Shown here in pieces: positions 15,685 through 23,201 of a stretch of DNA of 24,436 bases. This stretch comes from JAGLOK01 sp023139005. Its GTDB lineage: Bacteria > Bacillota > Clostridia > Christensenellales > UMGS416. The notes beneath the pieces are model-generated. The model saw only the letters and a list, made by a program, of their open reading frames with translations, had not been told where the DNA came from and did not search any database. Each line of letters begins with the position of its first letter. Position 1 is the first letter of the stretch. The stretch lies in assembly GCA_030637745.1 (NCBI GenBank), contig DAOWFX010000073.1, forward strand, positions 1-24,436, given 5' to 3'. The position numbers were made by a program, and so were the translations under genes.

Positions 15685-17013
15685 TCAGAAGACCTTATCC
15701 AGTGGTGATGATACCACTGCTGTACCATCAGGGAATGTGACAACTATTCTCATTCTTAAGAAATCATACGTTGTCCAGCGCCCATTCCACCAATATATCT
15801 TTGTGTTACCCGCATTGGTTACTACCGTTTCTCCGATATATGCATGTGCCTTTTCATTTGCTTTGATGCTTTTGATTCCGCCAAGCAGCTTATCGTTTTC
15901 ATTGTATGCTACCAAAGTATATATTACATCTTCATCTTTCCATGGCTTGTTCCATGATATATCATAATAAGAATGTCCCAACTCATACCTTTGCTTTATT
16001 TTGATTTCAATACTTGATGCGGATTCATCTCTGTTTTCATATGATGGCGACGTTTTTCCGATAATGCCATAAAACAGCTCCGGCAACCCCTCTACTTGAT
16101 CCGGTAGTGGAATTACTACATTTTCATGTGGCTTCATATTGAAACTATCTTTAATGGTGCTAATTATTCCATCAGCACCTTCATCATCTTTCAATTTGAT
16201 TTTCAGACTATCTATAGCATCATAATATGTTTCTATTTGTCGTGTGTTCGGCGAACCCATGAGGTATACATAGTCATTGGCTGCAATCTCAATTAAATAC
16301 CATAAATGGTTCTCCATGTACTCTTCAAAATCGTCTCCAGTTGTTCTGATTTTAGAATCTTCAAAGTACCGCAACTCATAGTATTTGCTAAGCTTCATCA
16401 AATCTTCTTCCAAGTAGAAGTGAAATAATGTGAAGTGATGCCCATATTCATGTGATAGTACACGTGCCATGCTCTCGATAGTATTGTCTTCATCTCCATT
16501 GTAGAGCACAATATCACTGACTTGGTTAAACATCTCAGCTCTGAAATTTTCGGGAAGTGTGCCTTGCAATTGTAGTGGAACTTCGATTGTCCTATGCACC
16601 TGCTGTTGGTAGCCTGCCATTTGATTGTCTTTCTGTGGATATATAGTTATCTTCCCTAAATAATCTATTTCCCAACCATGTACATTGAGAAGCAACTCCT
16701 TACAAAGAAGCTCAAGCTTATGTTTGTCCCATTGATTAGAGTAGCTTATGAACTCTAAATTTTCATAGTCATACGTTGCATATATATTCTGTGCTTCAAC
16801 AATTGTTTCTTCTTTATCTTCTTGAACAATCTCTTTGTGCCATGTTATATCTACTTTGACTTCTGATACAGGGATTGCTTCAATTTCTTGAATACTTTCT
16901 AAATTATCTTGTCGCAACAAAATAGTATTGTATAGCTGTATTCCAAAGAAAATAGCAAGTCCAATACACACGAGCAACAGTATTCTATAAATTAAAGTTT
17001 GAGTTCTTCTCAT
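15685..17013 (-). CDS. Membrane-anchored putative zinc metalloprotease, unknown family
   Basis: 442 residues. One N-terminal helix (about 10-30) without an obvious cleavage site suggests an anchored protein facing outward. The centre carries LSHEYGHHFTLFHF: the HExxH zinc site is His188-Glu189...His192. Possible third ligands are His198 (metzincin-like spacing) or Glu242 in IEIAANDYVYLMGSP, which looks like a gluzincin Glu helix. The C-terminal ~115 residues (about 330-442) look like an all-beta, fibronectin-III-like domain (WNKPWKDEDVIYTLVAYNEN). AGGAG lies 4 bases before the ATG. It is coupled to the lipoprotein gene downstream and divergent from proA. Proteolytic activity is inferred from the motif only. 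Confidence 0.75.
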   Translation of the reverse strand: MRRTQTLIYRILLLVCIGLAIFFGIQLYNTILLRQDNLESIQEIEAIPVSEVKVDITWHKEIVQEDKEETIVEAQNIYATYDYENLEFISYSNQWDKHKLELLCKELLLNVHGWEIDYLGKITIYPQKDNQMAGYQQQVHRTIEVPLQLQGTLPENFRAEMFNQVSDIVLYNGDEDNTIESMARVLSHEYGHHFTLFHFYLEEDLMKLSKYYELRYFEDSKIRTTGDDFEEYMENHLWYLIEIAANDYVYLMGSPNTRQIETYYDAIDSLKIKLKDDEGADGIISTIKDSFNMKPHENVVIPLPDQVEGLPELFYGIIGKTSPSYENRDESASSIEIKIKQRYELGHSYYDISWNKPWKDEDVIYTLVAYNENDKLLGGIKSIKANEKAHAYIGETVVTNAGNTKIYWWNGRWTTYDFLRMRIVVTFPDGTAVVSSPLDKVF

Positions 17014-17034
17014 ATATCTCCTATTAATAATCTA

Positions 17035-17040
17035 ATTATA
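17035..17040 (-). promoter_or_regulatory. -10 box of the metalloprotease-lipoprotein pair
   Basis: A perfect TATAAT lies on the minus strand 22 bases before the ATG. The -35 (TTCTTG, spacer 17) is weak. Confidence 0.4.
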
Positions 17041-17109
17041 CTATTTTTTTAGCAAAACAAGAAATTAATGAATATCTATAATCAATCTCTATGAAATTAT
17101 AAATGAAAC

Positions 17110-17118
17110 TGATATACT
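17110..17118 (+). promoter_or_regulatory. Extended -10 promoter of proA
   Basis: TGATATACT is an extended -10 (TG-n-TATAAT type) with one mismatch. No good -35 is present, as is common for this type. Start is near 17125, giving a leader of under 20 nt that still holds the GGAG site. Confidence 0.5.
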
Positions 17119-17142
17119 ATTAATCGATTGGAGAATATTAAT

Positions 17143-18435
17143 ATGGCTGATATGTTATCAAAATCAAGGAAAGCAAAAACTGTATCAAATGTACTTTCTG
17201 CAACAAAACTGAGCACTCGAAATAATGCGTTGGCTGAGATTGCACATATGCTCAACGCCAACAAACAAGCAATATTTAATGCCAACAAAAAAGATATTGC
17301 ACGTTCAGAGATTGAGGGTATCGCAATGCCAATGATTAAGCGCTTGAAGTTCGACGAGAGCAAACTGCAAGCAGTAATTGACAGCATCAACACACTAATT
17401 CAGCTTCCCGATCCGCTCAATCATGTACAAATCAATCGTGCGCTCTCTGAAGGCTTGGACTTGACACGTATATCGTGCCCCATCGGTGTACTGGGCATCA
17501 TCTTTGAAAGCAGACCGGATGCATTGGTTCAAATCTCAACACTATGCTTGAAATCAGGTAATTGTGCCTTGCTCAAAGGTGGTAGCGAAGCCAGTCTGAC
17601 CAATCGAGTATTATTTGATATTATCAATCAAGCATCTGTCTATGCAGGGCTTCCTCAGGGATGGCTTGCACTGATGGAAAATCGCGACGATGTCAAGGCA
17701 ATGCTTTCCTTGGATAAATATATTGATTTGATTATTCCACGTGGCTCCAATGAGTTTGTAAAATATATCATGAACAACTCCAATATCCCCGTACTTGGAC
17801 ACGCCGACGGTATCTGCCATGTGTATGTGGACAGCTATGATGATATCGACACAGCAGTTGCAGTCTGTGTAGACTCCAAAGCGCAGTATGTCGCTGTGTG
17901 CAATGCTGCCGAAACACTGTTGGTTAATGAAAAAGCAGCAAAAGTATTTTTACCCGCACTTAAAAAAGAAATGGATCGTGCCAACGTGAAACTATTGGGT
18001 TGCAAAAAAACCTGTTCAATCATCGATATAGAATATGCCAATGATGGAGATTGGGATACCGAGTATCTGGACTACATCATGTCGGTAAAGATAGTATCCT
18101 CTACCGATGAAGCCATAGTGCATATCAATCAACATGGCTCAGGTCATACCGATACTGTGTTAACCACAGATGAAGAGACCGCCAATATCTTTATCAATTT
18201 GGTAGATAGTTCAAGCGTCATGGTTAACGCTTCCACGCGATTTTCTGATGGTTATCGATATGGACTCGGTGCAGAAGTGGGAGTCTCAACAGGTAAAATC
18301 CATGCACGAGGACCCATGGGTATGGAAGGGCTGTTGATATATAAATACATTGTAAAAGGGCAAAATCATATCGTAGCAGATTTTCAGAGTGGGAAGAAAA
18401 AGTACACACATATAGATAGTCCGAAAATATATTAA
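17143..18435 (+). CDS. proA: Glutamate-5-semialdehyde dehydrogenase (gamma-glutamyl phosphate reductase)
   Basis: 430 residues from the ATG at 17143 (GGAG at 17130-17133; the upstream TTG overlaps that site). It catalyses the second step of proline synthesis, reducing glutamyl 5-phosphate with NADPH. Signatures: GVLGIIFESRPDALVQI (115-131), CALLKGGSEA (141-150), IPRGSNEFVKYI (198-209), AVCNAAETLLV with catalytic Cys253, and NASTRFSDGYRYGLGAEVGV...KIHARGPMG. No proB is adjacent. The DNA is more G+C-rich than its neighbour fba (30 of 60 bases at 17461-17520 against 23 of 60 at 18721-18780). A diverged copy of its last codons lies behind fba. Confidence 0.95.
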   Translation: MADMLSKSRKAKTVSNVLSATKLSTRNNALAEIAHMLNANKQAIFNANKKDIARSEIEGIAMPMIKRLKFDESKLQAVIDSINTLIQLPDPLNHVQINRALSEGLDLTRISCPIGVLGIIFESRPDALVQISTLCLKSGNCALLKGGSEASLTNRVLFDIINQASVYAGLPQGWLALMENRDDVKAMLSLDKYIDLIIPRGSNEFVKYIMNNSNIPVLGHADGICHVYVDSYDDIDTAVAVCVDSKAQYVAVCNAAETLLVNEKAAKVFLPALKKEMDRANVKLLGCKKTCSIIDIEYANDGDWDTEYLDYIMSVKIVSSTDEAIVHINQHGSGHTDTVLTTDEETANIFINLVDSSSVMVNASTRFSDGYRYGLGAEVGVSTGKIHARGPMGMEGLLIYKYIVKGQNHIVADFQSGKKKYTHIDSPKIY

Positions 18436-18452
18436 ATTTATGGAGGAATAAT

Positions 18453-19475
18453 ATGCCTATTGTTAATTACAAAAAATATTGTGAAATGCTTGATAATGCC
18501 CAAGAAAACAATTATGCATTTCCCGCTATCAATGTCTCTTCTTTGGAATCTGCAAATGCAGCTTTAACGGGCTTTGCTAAAGCAAAATCTGATGGGATTA
18601 TTCAGGTTTCAATTGGTGGCGCAGAACATGCTTCAGGGTATAGGGATATGGTTTTCGGTGCTATCTCGTTGGCTAATCATATTCACTTAATGGCGGATAA
18701 ATATAATGTGAACATAGCACTACACACTGACCATTGTAGAATAGACAAGCTGGATAGCTTTATAAAACCACTTATTGCCGAAACAGAAAAGAGAAGAGCT
18801 AATGGTGAAGCCAATTTGTTTAATAGTCATATGTTTGACGGCTCGGATTTGCAGCTTGATGAAAATTTGAAGATTTCAATAGAGATGCTTCATATATGTG
18901 CAAAAAATGAAATCATCCTTGAAGTTGAGGCTGGTGTTTTTGGTGGCGAGGAAGATGGCATTAATAATGAAAACGTTCCAAGCGAAAAACTTTATACAAC
19001 CCCAAAAGATATGCTAAAAGTATATGAAGCGTTGAAAGACATACCAAATAGCAGATATATGTTTGCAGCAACATTTGGAAATGTCCATGGCGTATACAAA
19101 CCTGGCAACGTAAAACTAAAGCCTAAAATATTGAAATATGGTCAAGAAGAGCTTTGTAATAAATATGGAAATGAAGCAAGGTTTGATTTAGTTTTTCATG
19201 GAGGATCAGGGTCAAGCAAGGAAGAGATTCTGGAAACATTGCAATATGGTGTCGTAAAAATGAATATAGACACAGACACTCAATACGCTTTTACAAGACC
19301 GATTGCAGATTATATGTTCAAAAATTATGATGGCGTCTTAAAGGTTGATGGGGAAGTTGGGATTAAAAAAATATATGATCCTAGAGCATATCTTAAAATT
19401 GGAGCAAAAGGAATAACAGATAGGGTCATAGCTGCATGCAAAGATTTAAACTCCGCGGGCAGAACCATATCATAA
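18453..19475 (+). CDS. fba: Fructose-bisphosphate aldolase, class II (type A)
   Basis: 340 residues. It splits fructose 1,6-bisphosphate into the two triose phosphates in glycolysis and gluconeogenesis, using zinc. Visible: HTDHC at 91-95 (catalytic Asp93, zinc ligand His94), GGEEDG at 164-169, ATFGNVHGVYKPGNVKLKP at 206-224 (His212) and LVFHGGSGSS at 246-255 (His249), then VVKMNIDTDTQYAFTRP. The length and stretches such as NEKLYTTP-like EKLYTTPKDM, TFGNVHGVYKPGNVKL and NYDGVLKVDGEVG resemble actinobacterial (Mycobacterium-type) class IIA enzymes more than the ~285-residue Bacillus type. GGAGG lies 6 bases before the ATG. It is 17 bases behind proA, in the same transcript, and is followed by a proA-tail remnant, which suggests an acquired insertion. 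Confidence 0.95.
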   Translation: MPIVNYKKYCEMLDNAQENNYAFPAINVSSLESANAALTGFAKAKSDGIIQVSIGGAEHASGYRDMVFGAISLANHIHLMADKYNVNIALHTDHCRIDKLDSFIKPLIAETEKRRANGEANLFNSHMFDGSDLQLDENLKISIEMLHICAKNEIILEVEAGVFGGEEDGINNENVPSEKLYTTPKDMLKVYEALKDIPNSRYMFAATFGNVHGVYKPGNVKLKPKILKYGQEELCNKYGNEARFDLVFHGGSGSSKEEILETLQYGVVKMNIDTDTQYAFTRPIADYMFKNYDGVLKVDGEVGIKKIYDPRAYLKIGAKGITDRVIAACKDLNSAGRTIS

Positions 19476-19477
19476 AG

Positions 19478-19522
19478 GATTTTGCGAGTGGGGATAAGAA
19501 ATATACGCATATAGATCAATAG
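19478..19522 (+). pseudogene. Remnant copy of the proA 3' end
   Basis: Read on the plus strand this gives D-F-A-S-G-D-K-K-Y-T-H-I-D-Q-stop. The end of proA at 18381-18422 reads D-F-Q-S-G-K-K-K-Y-T-H-I-D-S. Eleven of 14 residues agree, with silent third-base differences (TAC/TAT, ACA/ACG), so it is a diverged homologous tail, not a recent copy. It begins 2 bases after the fba stop and has no start codon of its own. It marks the right edge of an insertion or recombination that placed fba here. Confidence 0.7.
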
Positions 19523-19523
19523 A

Positions 19524-20183
19524 TTATCCAAAAATGAGGTTTCTGATATATTCTGATTCGTTTTGTATGAAGTCCTTTGTTTCATTCATAGTAATTATTT
19601 TATTATTGTCGCAATCTATCGCTTGTCTGTCTATATACTGACGATTTATTATATTGTCTCGCAATCTATCAATTTCATCTACTTCTACAATATTTGGGAT
19701 ATTAATGCTATTTGTGTTTTCAATGTTTTCCCACAATGTATTGTTATTTTCTTGTTCTTTGTATAGCAAGAAATCGATATCATTGCATTCTTTATGCATT
19801 GTGCTCCCACCCACTTGATGAAATTTTTCTAATTCTTGCTTATGTTTTTTGCGATATGGAATCCATATTTTAATGTTCCAAAGAATATCTGCAATAATAT
19901 GAATACAATACCCTAAGTAAAAAGCTTTATTTTTGGAATTATTATTTTCTTGAAGGACATTTAAAACATTGTTCAGCCACGCATCGTTTTCCGTGACCTC
20001 TCCCCATTTTTTATTACTTGAACAAAAATGCGACACTTTTTTATAATCACTTAAATAGCTATCTCTAAAATGAACAGCATCCGGGGCAATAGACCCAAGA
20101 GTATAATCTGCATTGTCTTCAATTGTTGTTTGATTGCTAAGTATCTTGTCTGCAATGCACAAATGCACCATTGGAAAAGGCAT
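19524..20183 (-). CDS. Zinc-dependent phospholipase C-like protein
   Basis: 219 residues from the ATG at 20183 (AGGAGG 4 bases upstream; MPFPMVHLCIADKI is a family-like start). The zinc_dep_PLC-like family (PF00882-related) is recognised by MVH (His7), LGSIAPDAVHFRD (29-41), KKVSHF (His52) and FYLGYCIHIIADILW (88-102, His95 and Asp99), which are likely metal ligands. There is no signal peptide, so it is probably cytoplasmic. The substrate is unknown; relatives are often just called PLC-like. It has its own promoter. It ends convergently 2 bases from the proA remnant. Confidence 0.8.
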   Translation of the reverse strand: MPFPMVHLCIADKILSNQTTIEDNADYTLGSIAPDAVHFRDSYLSDYKKVSHFCSSNKKWGEVTENDAWLNNVLNVLQENNNSKNKAFYLGYCIHIIADILWNIKIWIPYRKKHKQELEKFHQVGGSTMHKECNDIDFLLYKEQENNNTLWENIENTNSINIPNIVEVDEIDRLRDNIINRQYIDRQAIDCDNNKIITMNETKDFIQNESEYIRNLIFG

Positions 20184-20211
20184 AGTACCTCCTAATATGA
20201 GCAATAGAAAG

Positions 20212-20240
20212 ATTATACCAGAAAAAGGGTGTAATGATAA
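20212..20240 (-). promoter_or_regulatory. Promoter of the phospholipase C-like gene
   Basis: TGGTATAAT (extended -10; TATAAT at 20212-20217) with TTATCA (20235-20240) at 17 bases, minus strand. Confidence 0.65.
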
Positions 20241-20243
20241 TAT

Positions 20244-20756
20244 CTACATCAAATCAATTAACCATCTTTTCAGAATGAATTTTAGAAAAACCAAAATGCT
20301 AACCGACAATGCCAGTATCGCTATACCAATAAACTCATATCCTCCGAGAGCGATTCCTAGCGCAACTCCTGCTGCTGGTGGATGCTCTGTATTGGTAATG
20401 GTCATCACAAGTATAGAAAGTGCGACAGCCAATGCGCCAAATACACTGACAAGCCACAGTATATCGAATGCAGGTGTGACAAGCTCCATCAATGTACGTG
20501 CTCCTATTCCTACCAATATGCCAACAAAGTAGCCACCAAGCAATCTTCTTGCATTACTGGTTTTTTGCTTTGGCATAGCAAATACAATAAAACTAGTGGC
20601 ACCAAAGGCCGCAAGAACTGCGGAGTTAAAAAGTGTACTTAAAAAAACCAATATTAACGATATCGCAACTGCTGCCATTGCGCACTGAATGATATATTGT
20701 TTTTTATTCTGTTTGAAGTTTTTATCAATTAGATAAAACTTGCTTCCAGTTTCCAT
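20244..20756 (-). CDS. HPP family integral membrane protein
   Basis: 170 residues with about four to five membrane helices (roughly 22-42, 44-60, 73-90, 98-121, 133-160). The family signature HPPAAG is at 125-130, after TNTE. Some HPP proteins are reported as nitrite transporters of chloroplasts and cyanobacteria; a bacterial role is not established. GAGGGG lies 9 bases before the ATG. A TATAAT lies upstream without a clear -35. No nitrogen-oxide genes are nearby. Confidence 0.85.
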   Translation of the reverse strand: METGSKFYLIDKNFKQNKKQYIIQCAMAAVAISLILVFLSTLFNSAVLAAFGATSFIVFAMPKQKTSNARRLLGGYFVGILVGIGARTLMELVTPAFDILWLVSVFGALAVALSILVMTITNTEHPPAAGVALGIALGGYEFIGIAILALSVSILVFLKFILKRWLIDLM

Positions 20757-20813
20757 ACGAAATAACCCCTCATAATCACTATATCTATTATATCGGGTTA
20801 TTATAAAAAATCA

Positions 20814-20833
20814 TTTAGTAATATGATACTAAA
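20814..20833 (-). terminator. Probable terminator of the zinc-ribbon gene
   Basis: Perfect 7-base arms TTTAGTA/TACTAAA around 6 bases, followed on the minus strand, after ATGA, by a run of six T. It lies 37 bases after the zinc-ribbon gene stop. The stem is A+T-rich, so it is a weak terminator, or else an operator for the HPP gene. Confidence 0.45.
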
Positions 20834-20869
20834 CGAATATTTATTTGATACATTTATTAAATCTTTGTT

Positions 20870-21646
20870 TTAATCTACATCTCTATAATTTCTTGCTTGT
20901 CGATTGCGGTTCCCACCAATACCCATCCCTATTATTCCTGCAAAAAAAAGAATAAAAGAGAATGTACCACTAGCTCCAATGATAAGACTTAATATAGAAA
21001 TCAGCAATATTATAGATGAAATAATCATTATCTGTTTGGCTTGTTTTAAGTCATACTTGAATTTTGATACACGCATATTTAACAGTCTTGTCGCATGCTC
21101 TCTTTCTTGGCTGTCAAGTTCTATTATCTTTAGCTTGTATTGTTTGAAGTACTCAATATCGTATAAATATTCTACAAAAGCAAAACATCGAATTGCACTT
21201 TTATTGCTATCAAGTCCATTTCCAATGATTCCTATGTCATCAACATCTTCTATGCTTTTTGTGTTAATTAAATCCCACGGTATGTAATAATCAATTATTG
21301 CTTCCCATTTATCAAACACTTTCCTGCACTCGTCCAATACTTTATCACTTAATTTATCCTTATCAATAGGTGAAAGAAATGCCTTATCCTTTTTGATTAT
21401 CGCTCTTAGCAACAGTAAATCATTGTTCTTAGGAAAAAAATACAAAGAAGTTCGAATTGTTTCCTCACACTGCTTATACTGTCTTGAAGAAAATTCATGA
21501 ATCGCTTTATCTATACAATCTTTTTCACTCGGTAGCTTTTTTACACGAGCAATCTGACTTCCGCAAAATTCACAATATGCAACATTGGTATTGTTAATAT
21601 TTATGTTTGCACCACAATTTTGGCATTTATAATCTTTGAATGGCAT
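20870..21646 (-). CDS. Zinc-ribbon membrane protein of unknown function
   Basis: 258 residues. The N-terminus is a zinc ribbon, Cys8-x2-Cys11 and Cys25-x2-Cys28 (YKCQNCGANI...YCEFCGSQI). Residues ~38-90 look helical and TPR-like (KDCIDKAIHEFSSRQYKQCEETIRTSLYFFP). A long charged middle is followed by two helices near the C-terminus (about 206-222 and 226-246) and a polar tail GGNRNRQARNYRDVD. I do not recognise a named family. AGGAG lies 5 bases before the ATG. It stands alone between gltX and the HPP gene. Confidence 0.75.
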   Translation of the reverse strand: MPFKDYKCQNCGANININNTNVAYCEFCGSQIARVKKLPSEKDCIDKAIHEFSSRQYKQCEETIRTSLYFFPKNNDLLLLRAIIKKDKAFLSPIDKDKLSDKVLDECRKVFDKWEAIIDYYIPWDLINTKSIEDVDDIGIIGNGLDSNKSAIRCFAFVEYLYDIEYFKQYKLKIIELDSQEREHATRLLNMRVSKFKYDLKQAKQIMIISSIILLISILSLIIGASGTFSFILFFAGIIGMGIGGNRNRQARNYRDVD

Positions 21647-21676
21647 ATGCTCTCCTGCTATTACTTGTTACTCTCT

Positions 21677-21682
21677 ATTATA
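21677..21682 (-). promoter_or_regulatory. -10 box of the zinc-ribbon gene
   Basis: A perfect TATAAT on the minus strand in the 108-base gap after gltX, without a convincing -35. No terminator for gltX is visible in this gap. Confidence 0.35.
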
Positions 21683-21754
21683 AACAAAAATAATGTAAAT
21701 TCTACCCATAAAAGAAAAATGCATCTTGATAATGATTTGTTGTTGTCTTTTTGT

Positions 21755-23200
21755 CTATAACATAGATATGGATTTTTTAAGCCTTGCGATTGTCTCCTCT
21801 TTTCCAATCAAATATGTTATCTCATATGCACCACCGGGTGTTGACATTTTGCCCGATATCGCGACACGTAAAGGCCATAGTACATATCCATTTTTGACTT
21901 CTGTTTTTTCTATATATCCCATCACTGCGGAACGAATACCTTCCACGGTCCATGTATCAAGTGCATCCAGTACATTCACCATGTCTTGGAGTACAGGTTT
22001 TGCAGTCTCTGCATTGGTTTTCATTCGTTTGTGGAAGTACAAATCTGTACTATATTCAGGCATCTCCTCCAAGAAATCAATCTTCTCCATAATGTCGGGT
22101 AGCACCTCGCAGCGCTGCTTCAAAAGCTCTGCTAAATACATTGTGTCAAACTTATCTACATCTATCACCTTTTTCATATAGGGCAATATCAAGTCGTGAA
22201 ACTCTTTCACATTCAGCTTCTTGATATATTCAGCGTTCATCCAAGTCAGCTTTTGCATATCAAATATAGCAGGCGACTTCGATAATCCTTCAAGTGAAAA
22301 TGCCCCCTTAAGTTCTTCAAGAGTGAACATTTCTTGCTCTGTACCCGGTGACCATCCAAGCAATGCGATATAGTTGATAACTGCTTCAATCAAAAACCCC
22401 TGTTCAAGCAAATCTTCAAAAGAAGGGTCTCCTTGTCTTTTTGAAAGCTTCCTTTGCGCGTTTGCCATAACAGGTGAAAGATGAATATATACTGGCTTTT
22501 CCCATCCAAATGCATCGTATAGGAGGTTGTATCTTGGCGTGGATGAAAGATACTCGCTACCTCTCATAACATGTGTGATATCCATGCTGTGGTCATCAAC
22601 TACATTTGCAAAGTTATATGTAGGCATGAGGTCACTCTTAATCAGCACTGCATCATCAAGGTCGCTATTTTGCACTTCTATTCTTCCAAAGATTGCATCA
22701 TCAAAAGAAGCAGAACCTTCAAGCGGTACATTTTGACGTATAACATATTCTTCACCAGCATCAAGCCTTTCTTGCACTTGCTCTTTTGAAAGAGAAAGAC
22801 AGTGCTTATCATATTTAAATGTTTCACCCTTAGCTGTCATTTCCTCGCGCATACCATCTAAGCGCTCTTTCATGCAAAAACAATAATACGCATGACCACT
22901 TTCAACCAATTCTTTTGCATATGGTAAGTATGAATCTTGACGCTTTGATTGTATGTAAGGACCATAATCCCCACCCACATCAGGGCCTTCTTCCCAATCA
23001 AGGCCTGCAAGCTTCATGGATGAATATATTATATCAACTGCACCTTCTACTTCACGCTTTTGGTCTGTGTCTTCAACTCTGAGTATAAATATACCTTTTT
23101 GATTCCTTGCATAAAGCCAAGTATATAGCGCTGTTCTTAAGTTACCAAGGTGCATATAGCCAGTCGGACTTGGTGCAAATCTTGTTCTTATCTGTTTCAT
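21755..23200 (-). CDS. gltX: Glutamyl-tRNA synthetase
   Basis: 481 residues. It charges tRNA-Glu. A class I synthetase: FAPSPTGYMHLGN (8-20, the HIGH-type motif) and KLSKR (251-255, the KMSKS-type motif). The inserted zinc site shows CFC at 107-109 and HC at 133-134. VRGSEYLSSTPR-like VMRGSEYLSSTP (211-222) is the family's ATP/tRNA region, and the C-terminal anticodon part completes the length. GGAG lies 10 bases before the ATG. It follows glnS after 1 base, so the two are one transcript. With a separate GlnS beside it, it is expected to be discriminating for tRNA-Glu, but this depends on glnS being functional. Confidence 0.95.
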   Translation of the reverse strand: MKQIRTRFAPSPTGYMHLGNLRTALYTWLYARNQKGIFILRVEDTDQKREVEGAVDIIYSSMKLAGLDWEEGPDVGGDYGPYIQSKRQDSYLPYAKELVESGHAYYCFCMKERLDGMREEMTAKGETFKYDKHCLSLSKEQVQERLDAGEEYVIRQNVPLEGSASFDDAIFGRIEVQNSDLDDAVLIKSDLMPTYNFANVVDDHSMDITHVMRGSEYLSSTPRYNLLYDAFGWEKPVYIHLSPVMANAQRKLSKRQGDPSFEDLLEQGFLIEAVINYIALLGWSPGTEQEMFTLEELKGAFSLEGLSKSPAIFDMQKLTWMNAEYIKKLNVKEFHDLILPYMKKVIDVDKFDTMYLAELLKQRCEVLPDIMEKIDFLEEMPEYSTDLYFHKRMKTNAETAKPVLQDMVNVLDALDTWTVEGIRSAVMGYIEKTEVKNGYVLWPLRVAISGKMSTPGGAYEITYLIGKEETIARLKKSISML

Positions 23201-23201
23201 A

